A DNA stretch of 64,000 nt from Micromonospora sp. WMMD1128. Lineage in GTDB: Bacteria > Actinomycetota > Actinomycetes > Mycobacteriales > Micromonosporaceae. The DNA lies in contig NZ_CP114902.1 in assembly GCF_027497235.1 (NCBI RefSeq), positions 3,361,501-3,425,500 of the forward strand. The letters are read 5' to 3'. The translations under genes and the position numbers were made by a program. Each line of letters opens with the position of its first letter. The first letter of the stretch is position 1. This document shows, piece by piece, positions 50,151 to 62,243 of this stretch. Under the pieces are notes generated by a model. That model was not told where the DNA came from, did not search any database, and saw nothing but the letters and a program-made list of their open reading frames with translations.

Positions 50151-53100
50151 TCAGCCGCGGGGTAGCCGCGGGATGGCCGGGATCGCCGCCGGGGCGGCCG
50201 GTGGTTCGGCGGTCGCCTCGGCGCGCAACTCCTCGATCCGGGCGGCCAGGCCGGCCACGGTCGGGGTCTCGAAGAGGCTGCGCATCGGCAGCCGCACCCC
50301 GGTCGCCTTGCGCATCGCGGCGATGAGCTGCACGGCCACGAGCGAGTTGCCGCCGAGGGCGAAGAAGTCGTCGTCCACGCCGACGTCGGTGACGCCGAGG
50401 CCGTCGCGCCACACCTGGGCGATGGTGCGCTCCAGGTCGGTGCCGGGCGCGGCCGAGCCACCGGTGACGGCCGACGCGCCGGCCGGGGCGTCGGTCGCCC
50501 CGGCCAGGCTGTCCGTGGTGACCCGGGCGGCCCGGCGCCGGATGTCGGCCACGGCGCGGGTGGCGATCACCACCTGCGCGCCGAGGCCGGCGCCGAGGCT
50601 GCGGCGGAACGCCTCCGCGCCGTCGACCGGCCGGATGTCCTCGGTGGCCGGGGCCGGCTCGTCGGTCGCCGGGGTCTCGGCCAGCGTGCCGGCGACCGCG
50701 CCCTGGTCCACCCGGCGCAGCACGAAGTCGCTGATCGCGACGAGCTCCCGGCCGTGCGGGTCGCGCAGCGACAGGTCGGCGGCGACCACCTCGTCGGTGG
50801 CGGCGGACCGGTGCCGCAGGTGACTGTGGAACGTCTCCGGCAGCGTCCCGCGCACCACGATCCGGCCGTACGACAGCGGCAGGTAGGTGCCGGCGCCCTG
50901 ACCGCGGCCGAACGCGGTGGCCACGTCGAGCAGCGCCGGGTGCAGCCCCCAGGCGGGCAGGTCGTCGCGCGCCGCGGCGGGCGCCTGCACCCGGGCCAGC
51001 TCCTCCCCCTCGCCCAGGTGGTGTTCGGCGAGCGCGGCCCAGCGCGGTCCGAACGTGAGCATGCTGGAACGACCGCGCCCGAACGAGGCGTCGTCGTCGA
51101 CCCGCCGCCCGGTCACGGCGGACGCGGCGGGCGGCGGCACGGCCTCGGTGGTCCAGCCGGCCGTGCCCCGCACATGCGTGCGCGACCGGCCGGCGGCGAG
51201 GCTGGCCACGGTGAACTCCGTCCCGTCCTCGGCCGGGGCCAGCTCGACCCGGTACTGCGCGACGGCGCCGTCCGGGACGCCGAACGGCTCCAGGAACACC
51301 ACGTCGCGCAGCTCCACCGCGGCGTCCGGCGCCGGCGCGGGCAGCGCGGCGACCACGGCGGCGCGCACCGACTCCAGGTGGGCGGTGCCCGGCACCACCG
51401 GCACGCCGCCGATCCGGTGCTCGTCGAGCACCCAGTGGGTCTCCGCCGAGACCAGGCCGTGCAGCACGGCGCCGTCCGGACCGGCGACCATGGTGGTCAG
51501 CACCGGGTGGACGACCGCGCTGGTCACGGTGTCCCGCCCGGCGGCCCGGAAGGCGGCCGGCGCGTCGGTCTCCACCGCCATGCCGACCTCCGCCCAGCCG
51601 CCCCAGTTCTGCGCCACCACCGGCGCGCGGAAACCGGCGCCGGAGCGCGCGAAGGCGTCCAGCACGTTGTTCGCGGCGCAGTAGTCGACCTGACCGAACC
51701 CGCCGATCACCGCCGTGACCGACGAACAGAGCACCACGAAGTCCAGCGGCAGGTCACCGAAGACCCGGGCCAGGGCGAGCGTGCCGGCGAGCTTCGGGGC
51801 GAGCACCCGCTCCGCCTCGGCCCGCTCCTTCACCTCGGCCATGCCGCCGCCGGGCAGGCCGGCGGCGTGCACGATGCCGTCCAACCCGCCGAAGCGGTGT
51901 TCCGCCTCGGCGCGGGCCCGGCGCAGGTCCTCCGGGTCGGTGACGTCGGCGGCGAGCACCAGCACCTCGGCGCCGGCGGCCTCCATCCGGCGGATCGCCG
52001 CGATGGCCCGGCCGGCCCGGTCGGCGCCACCGTGCACCGCCAGGTGCGCGTCCCAGTCGTCCCGCTCCGGCAGCCCGGAGCGGGCCAGCAGCACCAGCTT
52101 GGCGCGGGCCCGGACCGCGAAGTCCTCGGCCAGGGTGACGCCGATGCCGCCGAGACCGCCGGTGATCAGATAGCGGCCCTCCTCGCGCAGCACGCCCGGC
52201 TCGTCCTCGGGCCCCACGGTCACCTGCTCGTAGCCGCCCACCCAACGCCGGTCGCGGCGCAACGCCACCTCCGGGTGCTCCGGGTCGACCGGGCTGCGCA
52301 ACTCCACCACGACGGCGGCCACCCCGCGCGCGGCCGGGTCGGCGTCGAGCAGCCGGACGGTGAGGCCGGGCAGCTCGACCGGGAGGACCCGGGCCAGCCC
52401 GGTGAGCGTGGCGTGCTCGGGGCGGACCACGTCGTCGCCGCGCACGTCGCCGATGCCGGCGGTGACCAGATCGAGGCGGACACCCGCCTCGTCGGCGGTC
52501 AGGCCGGCGCCGGCGAGCGCCTGCACCAGGTGCAGCGCGCCGAAGAAGCCACGGTCCTGGGCGGCCCAGGCGGCGGTCACGTCGGTGCCGGCCGGCTCGC
52601 CGTCGAACGCGAACGCGTGCACGATCCGGCGGGGCAGGTCCGCGCCGAGCGCGGCGACGAGCGCGTCGGCGTCGGACCGGGAACCGGGGCGCAGCCGGTA
52701 GCCGCTCGCGGTGACGGTGAACGCGCCGCCGGCGCGTACCTCCACCGGGTCGTCGCCGGCGGCCCGCAACGCGGCGACGAGCGCCTCGCCGCGCGGACCG
52801 TCGGCAAGCACCAGGCAGCGGCCCAGCGGCTCGACCGTGCGGGCCGGCGCGACCTGCCGCCACACCGGCACGGCGAACCACTCCGGCAGCGGCCGGGGAC
52901 CGGTCTCCGCCGGGGCCGCGGCCGTCTCCTCCACCGGGTCCGGCTCGACCCAGTAGCGGCGTCGCTCGAACGGGTACGTGGGCAGCGGCACCCGCCGCGC
53001 GTCGGGGTCGGCGGAGAGGTTCACCGCCGTGCCGGCGCACCAGAGCGCGCCGGCCGTGCCGAGCAGCGTGGCCAGGTCACCCGTCGACTCGCCGGGCCCG

Positions 53101-55595
53101 GGCAGGCTGCCCAGCGGGGTGAGCGCCCGCTGCGCCGCGCCCGCCCTGGCGACCTGCATCCGGGCCAGGTTGGCCAGCTGCCGGCCCGGGCCGCACTCGA
53201 CGAGCGCCCAGGTGCCCTCGGCGAGCAGGGTGGCCACGCACGCGCCGAAGCGGACCGGCCGGCGCAGGTGCGCGGCCCAGTACGCCGGGTCGGTGGCCTG
53301 CGCGTCGGTGATCCAGGCGCCTGTCACGTTGGACACGAACGGCACCGCCGGCGGGCGCAGCGGCACGGTCGCCATCAGCGCGGTGAACTCGTCGAGGATC
53401 GGGTCCATCATCGGCGAGTGGAACGCGTGCGAGGTGCGCAGCAGCTTGGCCTTGTGCTTCCCGCCGAGGCTCTCCGCGAACGCCTCGACGAGCGCGGTCT
53501 CGCCGGCCACCACGCAGGTGCCGGGGCCGTTCACGGTCGCCACCGACAGGCCCGCGGGCAGCAGCTCGGCCACCGCCGACTCGTCCAGCGTGACGGCGAG
53601 CATCGACCCGGCCGGCAGGGCGTGCATGAGCCGGCCCCGGGCGGCCACCACCCGCAGCGCGTCCGGCAGGGCGATCACCCCGGCGAGCGTCGCGGCCACG
53701 TACTCGCCGATCGAGTGGCCGATCATCGCGGCCGGGGTGACGCCGGCGGCCCGCCACGCGGCGGCGAGCGCGTACTCGACGGTGAACAGGGCGGGCTGGG
53801 TCCAGCGGGTCTCGGTGAGCAGCGCCGCCGCGTCCGGGTCGCGGCCGAGGATCAGGTCCCGGACGTCCCGGCCCAGCTCGGGGCGGAGCAGCTCGGCGCA
53901 CTCGTCCACGGCGGCGGCGTACGCCGGGTCCTCGGCGTACAGCTCGGCGCCCATCCCGGCGTACTGCGAGCCCTGGCCGCTGAACAGGAACCCCACCCGG
54001 GGTGCGGCGTCGGCGTCGCCCCGGTGCGTCCGGCGCCGCTCGCGCAGCGCGGCGGCGGCGTCCTGCGGGTCGCCGGCGACCACTGTCGCGCGGTGGGCGT
54101 ACGCCTGACGGCCGACGCGCAGCGTGTGCGCGACGTCGGCGAGCGACCCGTCGCTGTCGCCGGCCAGGTGGTCGGCGAGCCGGCGCACGGCCTCGTCCAG
54201 CGCGGTGGGGGTCTTCGCCGACACCTGGAGCAGGTGCGCCGGGCGGACCCGCCGTTCGGCCCGGTACGCGGCCGGCGCCTCCTGGAGGACCACGTGGGCG
54301 TTGGTGCCGCCGATGCCGAACGAGCTGACCCCGGCGCGGCGCGGTTCGCCGTCGGTGTCCCATTTGGTGAGCGTGTTCGCCACGTAGAACGGGGTGTCGG
54401 CGAAGTCGATGGCCGGGTTCGGCGTCTCGTAGTTGATGGTCGGGGGGATCAGCCCGTGTTCCATCGCGAGCACCGTCTTGATCACGCTGACGATCCCGGA
54501 GGGCTGGCTGAGGTGGCCGATGTTCGACTTCACCGAGCCGATGCCGCACCAGCCCCGGTCGTCGGTGTCCCGGGCGTAGACGGCGGAGAGCGCGGCGATC
54601 TCGATCGGGTCGCCGAGCGCGGTGCCGGTGCCGTGCGCCTCGACGTAGCTGATGCTGCGCGGGTCGATCCCGGCCAGCCCGACGGCCTGGGCGACCGCCT
54701 CGGTCTGCCCCTCGACGCTCGGCGCGGTGAAGCCGACCTTCCCGGCGCCGTCGTTGTTGATCGCGTTGCCGAGCACCACCGCGCGGATGGTGTCGCCGTC
54801 GGCGATCGCGTCGGAGAGTCGCTTGAGCAGGGTGACGCCGACGCCGCTGCCCCACACCGTGCCGTTGGCGTCGGCGTCGAACGGCCGGCACCGCCCGTCC
54901 GGCGAGGTGAAGCCGTCCATGCCGAGGTAGCCCACGTGCGGCAGCTCGATGTTGACGCCGCCGGCCAGGGCCATGTCGCACTCGCCGTTGCGCAGCGCCT
55001 CGCAGGCGAGGTGGAACGCGACCAGCGAGGTGGAGCAGGCGGTGTGCACGGTGAGGCTGGGGCCGCGCAGGTCCAGCCGGTAGGAGACGTTCGTGGCCAC
55101 GTAGTTCGGCGAGGTGCCGGTGGCGATCGAGACCAGGCCGTGCGGGTTGCCGCCGACCCGCTTGTTGCGCAGCACGTGGCGGTGCAGGTAGGTGTTGCCG
55201 CCGGCCCCGGCGTAGACCCCCACCGCGCCGTCGTAGCGACCCGGGTCGTAACCGGCGTCCTGCAACGCGGTGTAACAGGTCTCCAGGAACAGCCGGTGCT
55301 GCGGGTCGGTGACCTCCGTCTCGCGCGCGGTCATCCCGAACAGGCCGGCGTCGAACTCGTCGTAGCCGTCGACGAGCGGGGCGCGGTTGACCCAGCCCGG
55401 GTCGTCGACCTCGTCCGGGCGGGCGCCCCGGGCGAGTTGCTCCTCGCGGGTCAGCTCGGTGGTCGACTCCACGCCGTCGACCAGGTTGCGCCAGAACTCG
55501 TCGACGTCGGCCGCGCCGGGCAGGCGGGCCGCCAATCCGACGATGGCGATGGGTTCGATGCCGTCGTCGGCGGCGGCGGGAAAGTCGTTATGCAT
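50151..55595 (-). CDS. Type I PKS module KS-AT-KR-DH-T
   Basis: 1814 aa. KS (about 14-440): TACSTS with Cys near 185, EAHGTGT and KSNIGHL. AT (about 535-850): GHSIGEY and HAFH, malonyl-CoA type. A structural region (about 900-1130) leads to KR (about 1140-1330) with GGLGGIG, SSV and YCAAN, so active. DH (about 1385-1650) has HRIGGVPVVP and HPALLD. T domain has LGGNSL (Ser about 1750). KR precedes DH, the reverse of the usual order. ATG 55595 with GAAGGA upstream. Should add one malonyl unit and leave an alpha,beta-enoyl group. Confidence 0.93.
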   Translation of the reverse strand: MHNDFPAAADDGIEPIAIVGLAARLPGAADVDEFWRNLVDGVESTTELTREEQLARGARPDEVDDPGWVNRAPLVDGYDEFDAGLFGMTARETEVTDPQHRLFLETCYTALQDAGYDPGRYDGAVGVYAGAGGNTYLHRHVLRNKRVGGNPHGLVSIATGTSPNYVATNVSYRLDLRGPSLTVHTACSTSLVAFHLACEALRNGECDMALAGGVNIELPHVGYLGMDGFTSPDGRCRPFDADANGTVWGSGVGVTLLKRLSDAIADGDTIRAVVLGNAINNDGAGKVGFTAPSVEGQTEAVAQAVGLAGIDPRSISYVEAHGTGTALGDPIEIAALSAVYARDTDDRGWCGIGSVKSNIGHLSQPSGIVSVIKTVLAMEHGLIPPTINYETPNPAIDFADTPFYVANTLTKWDTDGEPRRAGVSSFGIGGTNAHVVLQEAPAAYRAERRVRPAHLLQVSAKTPTALDEAVRRLADHLAGDSDGSLADVAHTLRVGRQAYAHRATVVAGDPQDAAAALRERRRTHRGDADAAPRVGFLFSGQGSQYAGMGAELYAEDPAYAAAVDECAELLRPELGRDVRDLILGRDPDAAALLTETRWTQPALFTVEYALAAAWRAAGVTPAAMIGHSIGEYVAATLAGVIALPDALRVVAARGRLMHALPAGSMLAVTLDESAVAELLPAGLSVATVNGPGTCVVAGETALVEAFAESLGGKHKAKLLRTSHAFHSPMMDPILDEFTALMATVPLRPPAVPFVSNVTGAWITDAQATDPAYWAAHLRRPVRFGACVATLLAEGTWALVECGPGRQLANLARMQVARAGAAQRALTPLGSLPGPGESTGDLATLLGTAGALWCAGTAVNLSADPDARRVPLPTYPFERRRYWVEPDPVEETAAAPAETGPRPLPEWFAVPVWRQVAPARTVEPLGRCLVLADGPRGEALVAALRAAGDDPVEVRAGGAFTVTASGYRLRPGSRSDADALVAALGADLPRRIVHAFAFDGEPAGTDVTAAWAAQDRGFFGALHLVQALAGAGLTADEAGVRLDLVTAGIGDVRGDDVVRPEHATLTGLARVLPVELPGLTVRLLDADPAARGVAAVVVELRSPVDPEHPEVALRRDRRWVGGYEQVTVGPEDEPGVLREEGRYLITGGLGGIGVTLAEDFAVRARAKLVLLARSGLPERDDWDAHLAVHGGADRAGRAIAAIRRMEAAGAEVLVLAADVTDPEDLRRARAEAEHRFGGLDGIVHAAGLPGGGMAEVKERAEAERVLAPKLAGTLALARVFGDLPLDFVVLCSSVTAVIGGFGQVDYCAANNVLDAFARSGAGFRAPVVAQNWGGWAEVGMAVETDAPAAFRAAGRDTVTSAVVHPVLTTMVAGPDGAVLHGLVSAETHWVLDEHRIGGVPVVPGTAHLESVRAAVVAALPAPAPDAAVELRDVVFLEPFGVPDGAVAQYRVELAPAEDGTEFTVASLAAGRSRTHVRGTAGWTTEAVPPPAASAVTGRRVDDDASFGRGRSSMLTFGPRWAALAEHHLGEGEELARVQAPAAARDDLPAWGLHPALLDVATAFGRGQGAGTYLPLSYGRIVVRGTLPETFHSHLRHRSAATDEVVAADLSLRDPHGRELVAISDFVLRRVDQGAVAGTLAETPATDEPAPATEDIRPVDGAEAFRRSLGAGLGAQVVIATRAVADIRRRAARVTTDSLAGATDAPAGASAVTGGSAAPGTDLERTIAQVWRDGLGVTDVGVDDDFFALGGNSLVAVQLIAAMRKATGVRLPMRSLFETPTVAGLAARIEELRAEATAEPPAAPAAIPAIPRLPRG

Positions 55596-55627
55596 GGGAG
55601 GTCCTTCACTCGCACGGGGTTGCGGCA

Positions 55628-58600
55628 TCACGGCTGCTGGGGTCGGCGGGGCGGCGGGGTACGGCGGGCGCGGCCCCGCCGGGCGGCGGCGCGCAACGCG
55701 GCGCGGGCCAGCTCCGGCCGGTCGGCGGCGCCGTCGAGGCTGGCGGCGAGCGCCCGCACCGTCGGGTGGCGGAACAGGTCGAGCATGGTGATCGAGCGGC
55801 CGGTGGCCTCGACGAGCCGGGCGTGCACCGCGGCGAGCGCCATCGAGTGGCCGCCGATGTCGAAGAAGTTGTCCGCGACGCCGACGGTGTCCCGGCCGAG
55901 GACGTCCCGCCAGATGCCGGCGATCAGCGCCTCGGTGCCGGTGAGCGTGTCCGGGCCGGCCGGCAGCGACGCCCGGGCCGGCTCGGCGGCGACGGTCATC
56001 GCGCCGAGCGCCGCCACCCGCACCGCCGGGCGGGGCAGCTCGGGCGCCACCTCGCCGGCCGGCGCGTCCGGGTCGGCGGCGAGCGCGCCGACCAGGGCGA
56101 CCAGGTCGGCCAGGAGCGCGGCGATCCGGTCGGCGTCGAACAGGTCCGGGTTGTACACCACCTCGACGCCGGCCCGCCCGTCCCGGTGCACCACGTAGAC
56201 GGTCAGGTCGAACGGCGACCCGGGTTTCGGCACCGGCACCGGCTCGGCGGTCAGGCCGGGCAGCGCCAGCCGGGGCGGGACGAAGTTGAGCACGTTGAAC
56301 AGCACCTGCACCAGCGGCGCGCGGGAGGTGTCCCGGCCGACGCCGAGCGCCTCGACGATCCGTTCCAGCGGCGCGCCCGGATGGTCGGTGACCGCGCGCA
56401 GCTCGGCGGCGCACCGGTCGACCCGCTCGGCGAAGCTGCCGCCGGCACGCACCCGCACCGGCACGGTGTCGATGAAGAAGCCGATCACCTCGTCGAACGC
56501 GGCCAGCCTCCGGTCGGCGACGACGGCGCCGAGCAGGTGGTCGTCGCCGCCGGTGAGCCGGCGCAGCAGCTCACCGAAGCCGGCCAGCAGCACCGCCGCG
56601 ACCGTGGCGCCGCGCCTTGCGGCCAGGTCGCGGACCGCCCGGTCGGCCGCGGCGTCGAGCCGGACCGCGGCCTCCGCGCCGGCGTACGTCTGCACGGCCG
56701 GGCGGGGCCGGTCGCGGGGCAGCTCCAGCACGGTCGGTGCGCCGGCCAGGTGCCCGGTCCACCAGGCCAGGTCCGCCTCGCCGCGACGCCTGTCGCGTTC
56801 CGCGCGCCACACCGCGTAGTCGGCGTACGTGGCGGGCAGCGGCGGGCGGCCCGGCGCCGGCCCACCGACCGCCCGGGCGTACGCGGTGGCCAGCTCGTCG
56901 TAGAGCACCGCCTCGGACCAGCCGTCGAAGACCGCGTGGTGCACGGTGATCGCGAGCACGTGTTCGGCGGCGGCGAGCCGGTAGACGGTGACCTGCCAGG
57001 CCGGTCCGGTGGCCAGGTCGAACCCGTGCCCGGCGCCGGCCGCGAGCATGCCGGCCAGTTCGGTGTCCGGGTCGGCGGCGGCGGTCAGGTCGACCACCGG
57101 CACCGCCACGTCTGTCGGTTCCTCCCGGACCGCGTACGGCACGCCGCCGGTCTGCGGGATGCGCCAGCGCAGCACGTCGTGCCGCTCGGCGACGGCGCGC
57201 AGCGCGACGCCGAGCGCGGCCACGTCGAGCGGCCCGCGCAGCCGGTGGGCGACCGCGATGTTGTAGGGCGCGCTGGACGCGGTGAGCTGGTCGGTGAACC
57301 ACAGCCGCCGCTGCGGCGGGGACAGCGTGGGCGGGTTGCCGGTGGTCAGCCCGTCGCCGTCGGCCGGGTCGGCGGCGCGGACCCGGTCCACGAGCGCGGC
57401 GAACGTGCGGTCGGTGAACAGCACCCGGGTGTCGACCTGCCGGCCCAGCTCGGCGCGGAGCGCGGCGACCAGCCGCATCGCGGCGATCGAGTTGCCACCG
57501 GCGGCGAGGAAGTCGCTGTCCGGGGCGGGTGCGGCGCCGAGCAGCCGGGTCCACAGCCGCCGGACCGCGTCGCGCACCGGGTCGTCGCCGTCGGGCGTGT
57601 CGTCCACCGTGGCCGCGGTGGCGGCCAGCGCGCGCAGCGCCGGCCGGTCCAGCTTGCCGGTGGTCGGGCTCACCGGCAACGCCGCCAGCCGCACCGTCCG
57701 GGCCGGCAGCATCGCGGCGGTCAGCCGCTGCCGCGCGTACGCCCGCAGCGTGTCGTGGTCCGGGGCGCCGGCCGGGGTGAGGAACGCGACGAGCTCGGTG
57801 CCGGCCGGGCCGGGCACCGCCTCCACCACGGCCCGCTCGACGCCGGGGTGGGCGGCCAGCGCCGCCTCCACCTCGCCGGGTTCGATCCGCTGGCCGCGCA
57901 CCTTGACCTGCCGGTCGGCCCGGCCGAGATAGACGAGCCGGCCGTCGGGCGCCTGCCGGACCAGGTCACCGGTGCGGTAGAGCCGTTCGCCCGGCGCGTC
58001 GCCGAACGGGTCCGGCACGAACCGCTCGGCGGTCAGGCCGGGCCGGTCGAGATAGCCGTCGGCCAGGCCCGGGCCGCCGATCAGCAGCTCACCGGTCTCC
58101 CCGGACGGCACCGGCCGCAGGTCGGCGTCGACCACGTACGCGCGGTGGTTGGGCAGCGGCCGGCCGATCGGCACCGGATCGGCGTCGGCCGGGGTGAGGT
58201 CGCCGCTGACCGCCAGCACGGTGGTCTCGGTCGGGCCGTAGGCGTTGACGAACCGCCGGCCCGGCGCCCAGCGGGCGACCAGCTCGGCCGGGACCGCCTC
58301 GCCGCCGCAGAGCAGCACCCGCCACGACGGCGTGGTGGCCGGGTCGAGCAGCGCGAGCATGGTGGGGGTGACGAACCCCCAGGTCACGTCGTGCGCGGCG
58401 AGGAACCGGGCCAGCCGCGCCGGGTCGGCCCGGTCGTCGGCGCCGAGCAGCTGCACCGCGCCGCCGAGGGTCAGCGGCACGAACAGGTCCATGGTGGCCG
58501 CGTCGAAGCCGAGCGAGGCGATGCCGAGGCTGCGCATCGAGGCGTCGGCGCCGGTCAGCGCGGACACCCCGGTGACGAACTCGACCACGTTGCGGTGGGT

Positions 58601-59128
58601 GGTGAGCACGCCCTTGGGGCGGCCGGTGGAGCCGGAGGTGAACAGCACGTACGCCGGGTCGCCGGGGCGGGCCGGGCACGGCGCCAGCGGCGCGGGGCCG
58701 GTCCGGTCGAGCGTCCGCACGCCCGGTTCGTCGCCGAACTCGGCCGCCGCCGCGTCGCCGGCCACCACCCGCACCCCGGCGTCCCGGGCGATCTCGCGCA
58801 GCCGGGTCCGCGGGCCGCCCGGCTCCAGTGGCACGTACGCGGCGCCGGCCAGCAGCACGCCGACCACGGTGACCACCAGGTCCGGGGTACGCGCGCCGCA
58901 GACGCCGACCCGGTCGCCCCGGCCGACGCCGTGTGCGCGCAGCGCGGCGGCGACCCCGGCGGCCCGCTCGACGAGTTCCCGGTAGGTGAGCCGGTGGTCC
59001 CACTGGCGCACCGCCACCGCGTCCGGCGCGAGGGCGGCCCGGGCGGTGATCAGGTCGGCGAGGGTCGCGTCCGGCCAGGGCAGGTCGTCCCCGATGACGG
59101 CGGCGGTGGCGGGCAGGACGTCGGTCAC
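55628..59128 (-). CDS. NRPS A-T-C-T (starter module plus C-T lacking its own A)
   Basis: 1166 aa. A domain (about 20-515) with [12 protein letters not shown] and [10 protein letters not shown]; specificity residues read roughly DAMFLGAVLK, a hydrophobic pocket I cannot assign. T1 has AGGNSI (Ser about 545). C domain (about 625-1050) has HHAVFDG. T2 has IGGHSM (Ser about 1094), then a basic Arg/Pro-rich C-terminus. No second A domain, so T2 needs loading in trans or by another route. GTG 59128 overlaps the stop of the thioesterase-LanB gene. Confidence 0.93.
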   Translation of the reverse strand: MTDVLPATAAVIGDDLPWPDATLADLITARAALAPDAVAVRQWDHRLTYRELVERAAGVAAALRAHGVGRGDRVGVCGARTPDLVVTVVGVLLAGAAYVPLEPGGPRTRLREIARDAGVRVVAGDAAAAEFGDEPGVRTLDRTGPAPLAPCPARPGDPAYVLFTSGSTGRPKGVLTTHRNVVEFVTGVSALTGADASMRSLGIASLGFDAATMDLFVPLTLGGAVQLLGADDRADPARLARFLAAHDVTWGFVTPTMLALLDPATTPSWRVLLCGGEAVPAELVARWAPGRRFVNAYGPTETTVLAVSGDLTPADADPVPIGRPLPNHRAYVVDADLRPVPSGETGELLIGGPGLADGYLDRPGLTAERFVPDPFGDAPGERLYRTGDLVRQAPDGRLVYLGRADRQVKVRGQRIEPGEVEAALAAHPGVERAVVEAVPGPAGTELVAFLTPAGAPDHDTLRAYARQRLTAAMLPARTVRLAALPVSPTTGKLDRPALRALAATAATVDDTPDGDDPVRDAVRRLWTRLLGAAPAPDSDFLAAGGNSIAAMRLVAALRAELGRQVDTRVLFTDRTFAALVDRVRAADPADGDGLTTGNPPTLSPPQRRLWFTDQLTASSAPYNIAVAHRLRGPLDVAALGVALRAVAERHDVLRWRIPQTGGVPYAVREEPTDVAVPVVDLTAAADPDTELAGMLAAGAGHGFDLATGPAWQVTVYRLAAAEHVLAITVHHAVFDGWSEAVLYDELATAYARAVGGPAPGRPPLPATYADYAVWRAERDRRRGEADLAWWTGHLAGAPTVLELPRDRPRPAVQTYAGAEAAVRLDAAADRAVRDLAARRGATVAAVLLAGFGELLRRLTGGDDHLLGAVVADRRLAAFDEVIGFFIDTVPVRVRAGGSFAERVDRCAAELRAVTDHPGAPLERIVEALGVGRDTSRAPLVQVLFNVLNFVPPRLALPGLTAEPVPVPKPGSPFDLTVYVVHRDGRAGVEVVYNPDLFDADRIAALLADLVALVGALAADPDAPAGEVAPELPRPAVRVAALGAMTVAAEPARASLPAGPDTLTGTEALIAGIWRDVLGRDTVGVADNFFDIGGHSMALAAVHARLVEATGRSITMLDLFRHPTVRALAASLDGAADRPELARAALRAAARRGRARRTPPPRRPQQP

Positions 59129-62100
59129 CGGTGTGCTCCCAGGTGCTCGGCCGGGTCGGTGATGTGCAGGCGCAGCTCGCTGAAGTAGCGACGGCCGGCG
59201 CCGTCGGGCACCCAGGCGTGCTCCGGGCCGGGCAGCATCTCGCTGACCGTGAGCGGGACGCCGTCGCCCCCGGTGCCGCGGGCGGCCCGCACCAGGGCGC
59301 AGAGCATGGTGGCGAACCCCGGCGCGGCCAGGTCCACGAAGCAGGGTTTGGTCTCGGTGCCGAGCTTGACGTAGACCCGTTCGGGCAGGCCGAGCCGGCG
59401 GCGCCAGGCCCGGACGGCGAGGAACCGGTTCCGCTCGCCGGTGACGGTGGCCAGGCCACTCTCGCCGACCGTGGTGCGCCAGGTCTGCCGGGCCACCACG
59501 AGGCGGTCCACCGTGATCCGGGGCGTGTGGGGCGCGGCGGCGACCAGCTTGAAGCCGTCCACCGCGTGCGCGCTGAGCACCGGGGCGAAGATCTCGGCGA
59601 GCGGCCAGCGCTGCCCGTCGGAGGCGGTGGCGACCAGGTCGCCGTCGACCGCGTCCACGGTGAGGTCCACCGTGGGCAGCACCCGGGCCGGGTCCGCGCC
59701 CGGCGCGTCCTGGAAGGCCAGTTGCCGGTCGGTCGGGCCGGCCAGCGACTCGGCGGTGCGGCTGGTGCGGCGCGGCCAGTCGGCCGGGAAGAGCAGCCGG
59801 ACCCGCCGTTCGCCCAGGTCCGCGGCGAGCGCGTCACGCAACCGTTCGACGTCCGGGTGCGACGGGGTGAAGACCGCGCAGTCGAACGAGGACCAGGCGG
59901 CGTGCAGCTCACCGAGCACCACGGTGTAGTCGCCGCGACCAAGCGCCGCCGCGTCGGTGGCGCAGATCTGCAGGTCGGGGCTGTGCATCGCGGCGTTGGA
60001 CCAGGTCGGCCGGGAGTCGGGGAAGACCACGTCGATCCGGTCGGCCAGGTCGGCCGCGCGCACCCGGATCTCGGTCGTCCCGGCGGGGAGCGTGTCCAGG
60101 CCGAACAGCCCGGCCCAGCGGGCGGCGAAGTCGGCCGCGACGGCGTCCACCGGCCGTTCGCCGTCGCCCCAGAACATGCCCTGGGCGAGGAACCACAGGT
60201 CGGCCAGCGCCACCGGCCCGCCGGACTCGGCCCGCAACTCGTCGTGCAGGCCGCGCAGGACCTCCAGGTACGCGTCGGCGAGCGCACCGGCGAGCCAGCG
60301 GGCGGCGCGCAGCAGCACGTCGAGCGGGGCGGCCAGCTCGGCCAGCAGCGGGCTGCCGAAGACCACGTCCAGGTCCCGGGCGGTGTCCTCGTAGCAGATG
60401 GTGCGGCCGGCGTACATCTGGCCGGGACGGCGCGCGGCCGGCACGCCGGCCAGCTCGGTGAACGTGGCGTCGAGGTGGTCCAGCGCGGCGCGCAGCGGCT
60501 CCGGATCGTCGGCCGCCGCGGCCACCGCGTCGCGGGCGGCCCGCAGCCGGTCGAGGCCGGACCGGGCGGCGGCGCGGGCCGGTTCGTCGCCGATCGCGGC
60601 GATCCGCTCGGCCAGCACCCGTTCGGCGTCCGGGCTTACCGGCAGCGCCGCGTCCCAGGTGAGCAGCTCCCGCTCCACCAGCCGGTCGAGCAGCGTGTAG
60701 CCGTCCTCGGGCCGGCGCAGCCCGATCGCCGGGTCGGCGACCAGGTCGACGGCGGCACGGCGGCCGTCGGCGGCACGCAGCAACGCGGCCTCGACCGGGG
60801 TCACGGTCAGCGGCGGACGGCCGGGCCGGAGCACGGTCCGGTCCCGGACCGCCAGGTGGGGCCGCAGCATCGGCGGCCACCAGCGGCGGACCGCCACATC
60901 CACGCCGATCCGGTCGGCGTACGCGGCCAGGGCCCAGGACTCGAACCACACCCAGCGCCGTCGGGTGAGCCGGTCGCCGGGGTCGACCCGGGCGACCTCG
61001 GTCCGGTCGGGGTCGAGGGTGACCCAGCAGCTGGGGCCGAAGAAGCCGATCGTCTCGTTCTTACCGCAGTACCGCTGCCAGTACTTGAGCAGCGCCCGCT
61101 CCCGGTCCCGCCGCCGCACGTTGCGGCGCGTGTCGGCACCGCCGCGCGCCAGCCCGTCCAGCGCGATCAGGGCGCCCCGGTTCTGCCAGGTCACCGCCGC
61201 ACGCACCAGCGGATCGGCGGCCAGCGCGTTGAGCCGCTCGGCGCCGGCGCGGACCGCCTCGTCGAACTCCTTGTCGAACCGGTCCGCGCCGGCGCCGGTG
61301 TCGAGCAGCTCGTCGGCGGCGGCGGCGGCCCGGGGCGCGGTCAGCAGCTCCAGCCCGTCGGCGGGGAAGCCGGTGGTCCGCAGCATCGCGTCGCGCCACA
61401 CCGACCACCCGGTGTCGCCGAGGGGAACCCGGTGCGCACCGCAGGCGGTCCCGCGGCCGGCGGCGCGCACCGGGTCCGGACCCGCGACCGGTGCACCGGC
61501 GCGGGGGTCGGAGGTGCCGGGCACGGCGGTCAGGTCGGCCCGGATCAGCGCGGCCAGCTCGGCGAGCCGGTCGTGCAGGAAGAAGTGCCCGCCGGGCAGG
61601 TCGTGCAGGGTGAACCCGGCCGCGGTGTGCTCGGCCCAGGCGGCGTTCTGCTCCCGGGTGACCGCCCGGTCCCGGTCGCCGGCGAACGCGACGATCGGCA
61701 CCGGCAGCGGCTCACCGGGGACGTAGCGATAGTCGTCGACCCGGCCGAAGTCGGCCCGCAGCAGCGGCAGCAGCAGGTCCACCAGCTCCGGGTGGTCGAG
61801 CAGCTCGGCGGAGAGCCCGCCACCGTCGCGCAGGCGGTGCAGCAGCTCGTCGTCGTCGGCGCGGGACAGCCCGTCGAAGAGGCCCGGCCCGGCGACGTGC
61901 GGGGCGCGGGCACCGCCGACGTAGAGCCGCAGCGGCAGCGGGCGACCGGTACGGCGCAGTTCGCGGACCACCTCGAAGCCGAGCCGGCCGCCCATCGAGT
62001 GGCCGTAGATCGCGTACGGGCGGTCGGCGCGGGCGGCGATGGCGTCGGCCACCTCGGCGACGGTGAAGCGCGGATCCTCCATGATCCGGTTCTCCCGGCC

Positions 62101-62243
62101 GGGTAGCTGCACCGGCAGCACCTCGACGCCCGGACCGAACGCGGCCGGCCAGTGCCGGAACGCGCTGGCGCCCGCGCCCGCGTAGGGCAGGCAGAACAGC
62201 CGTACCGGCGCCTCGGGTCGGCTGCCGGCGGAGACGAACCAGT

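Noticed and set aside
50754..56198. 1814-codon open frame on the + strand opposite the PKS and NRPS genes
   Set aside because: It crosses the boundary between two real genes, has low-complexity repeats and no motif; a mirror artefact of GC bias.
55766..62106. Two long + strand frames (1140 and 991 codons) opposite the A-T-C-T and thioesterase-LanB genes
   Set aside because: Same artefact; the minus-strand frames show complete catalytic motifs and 4-bp overlaps.
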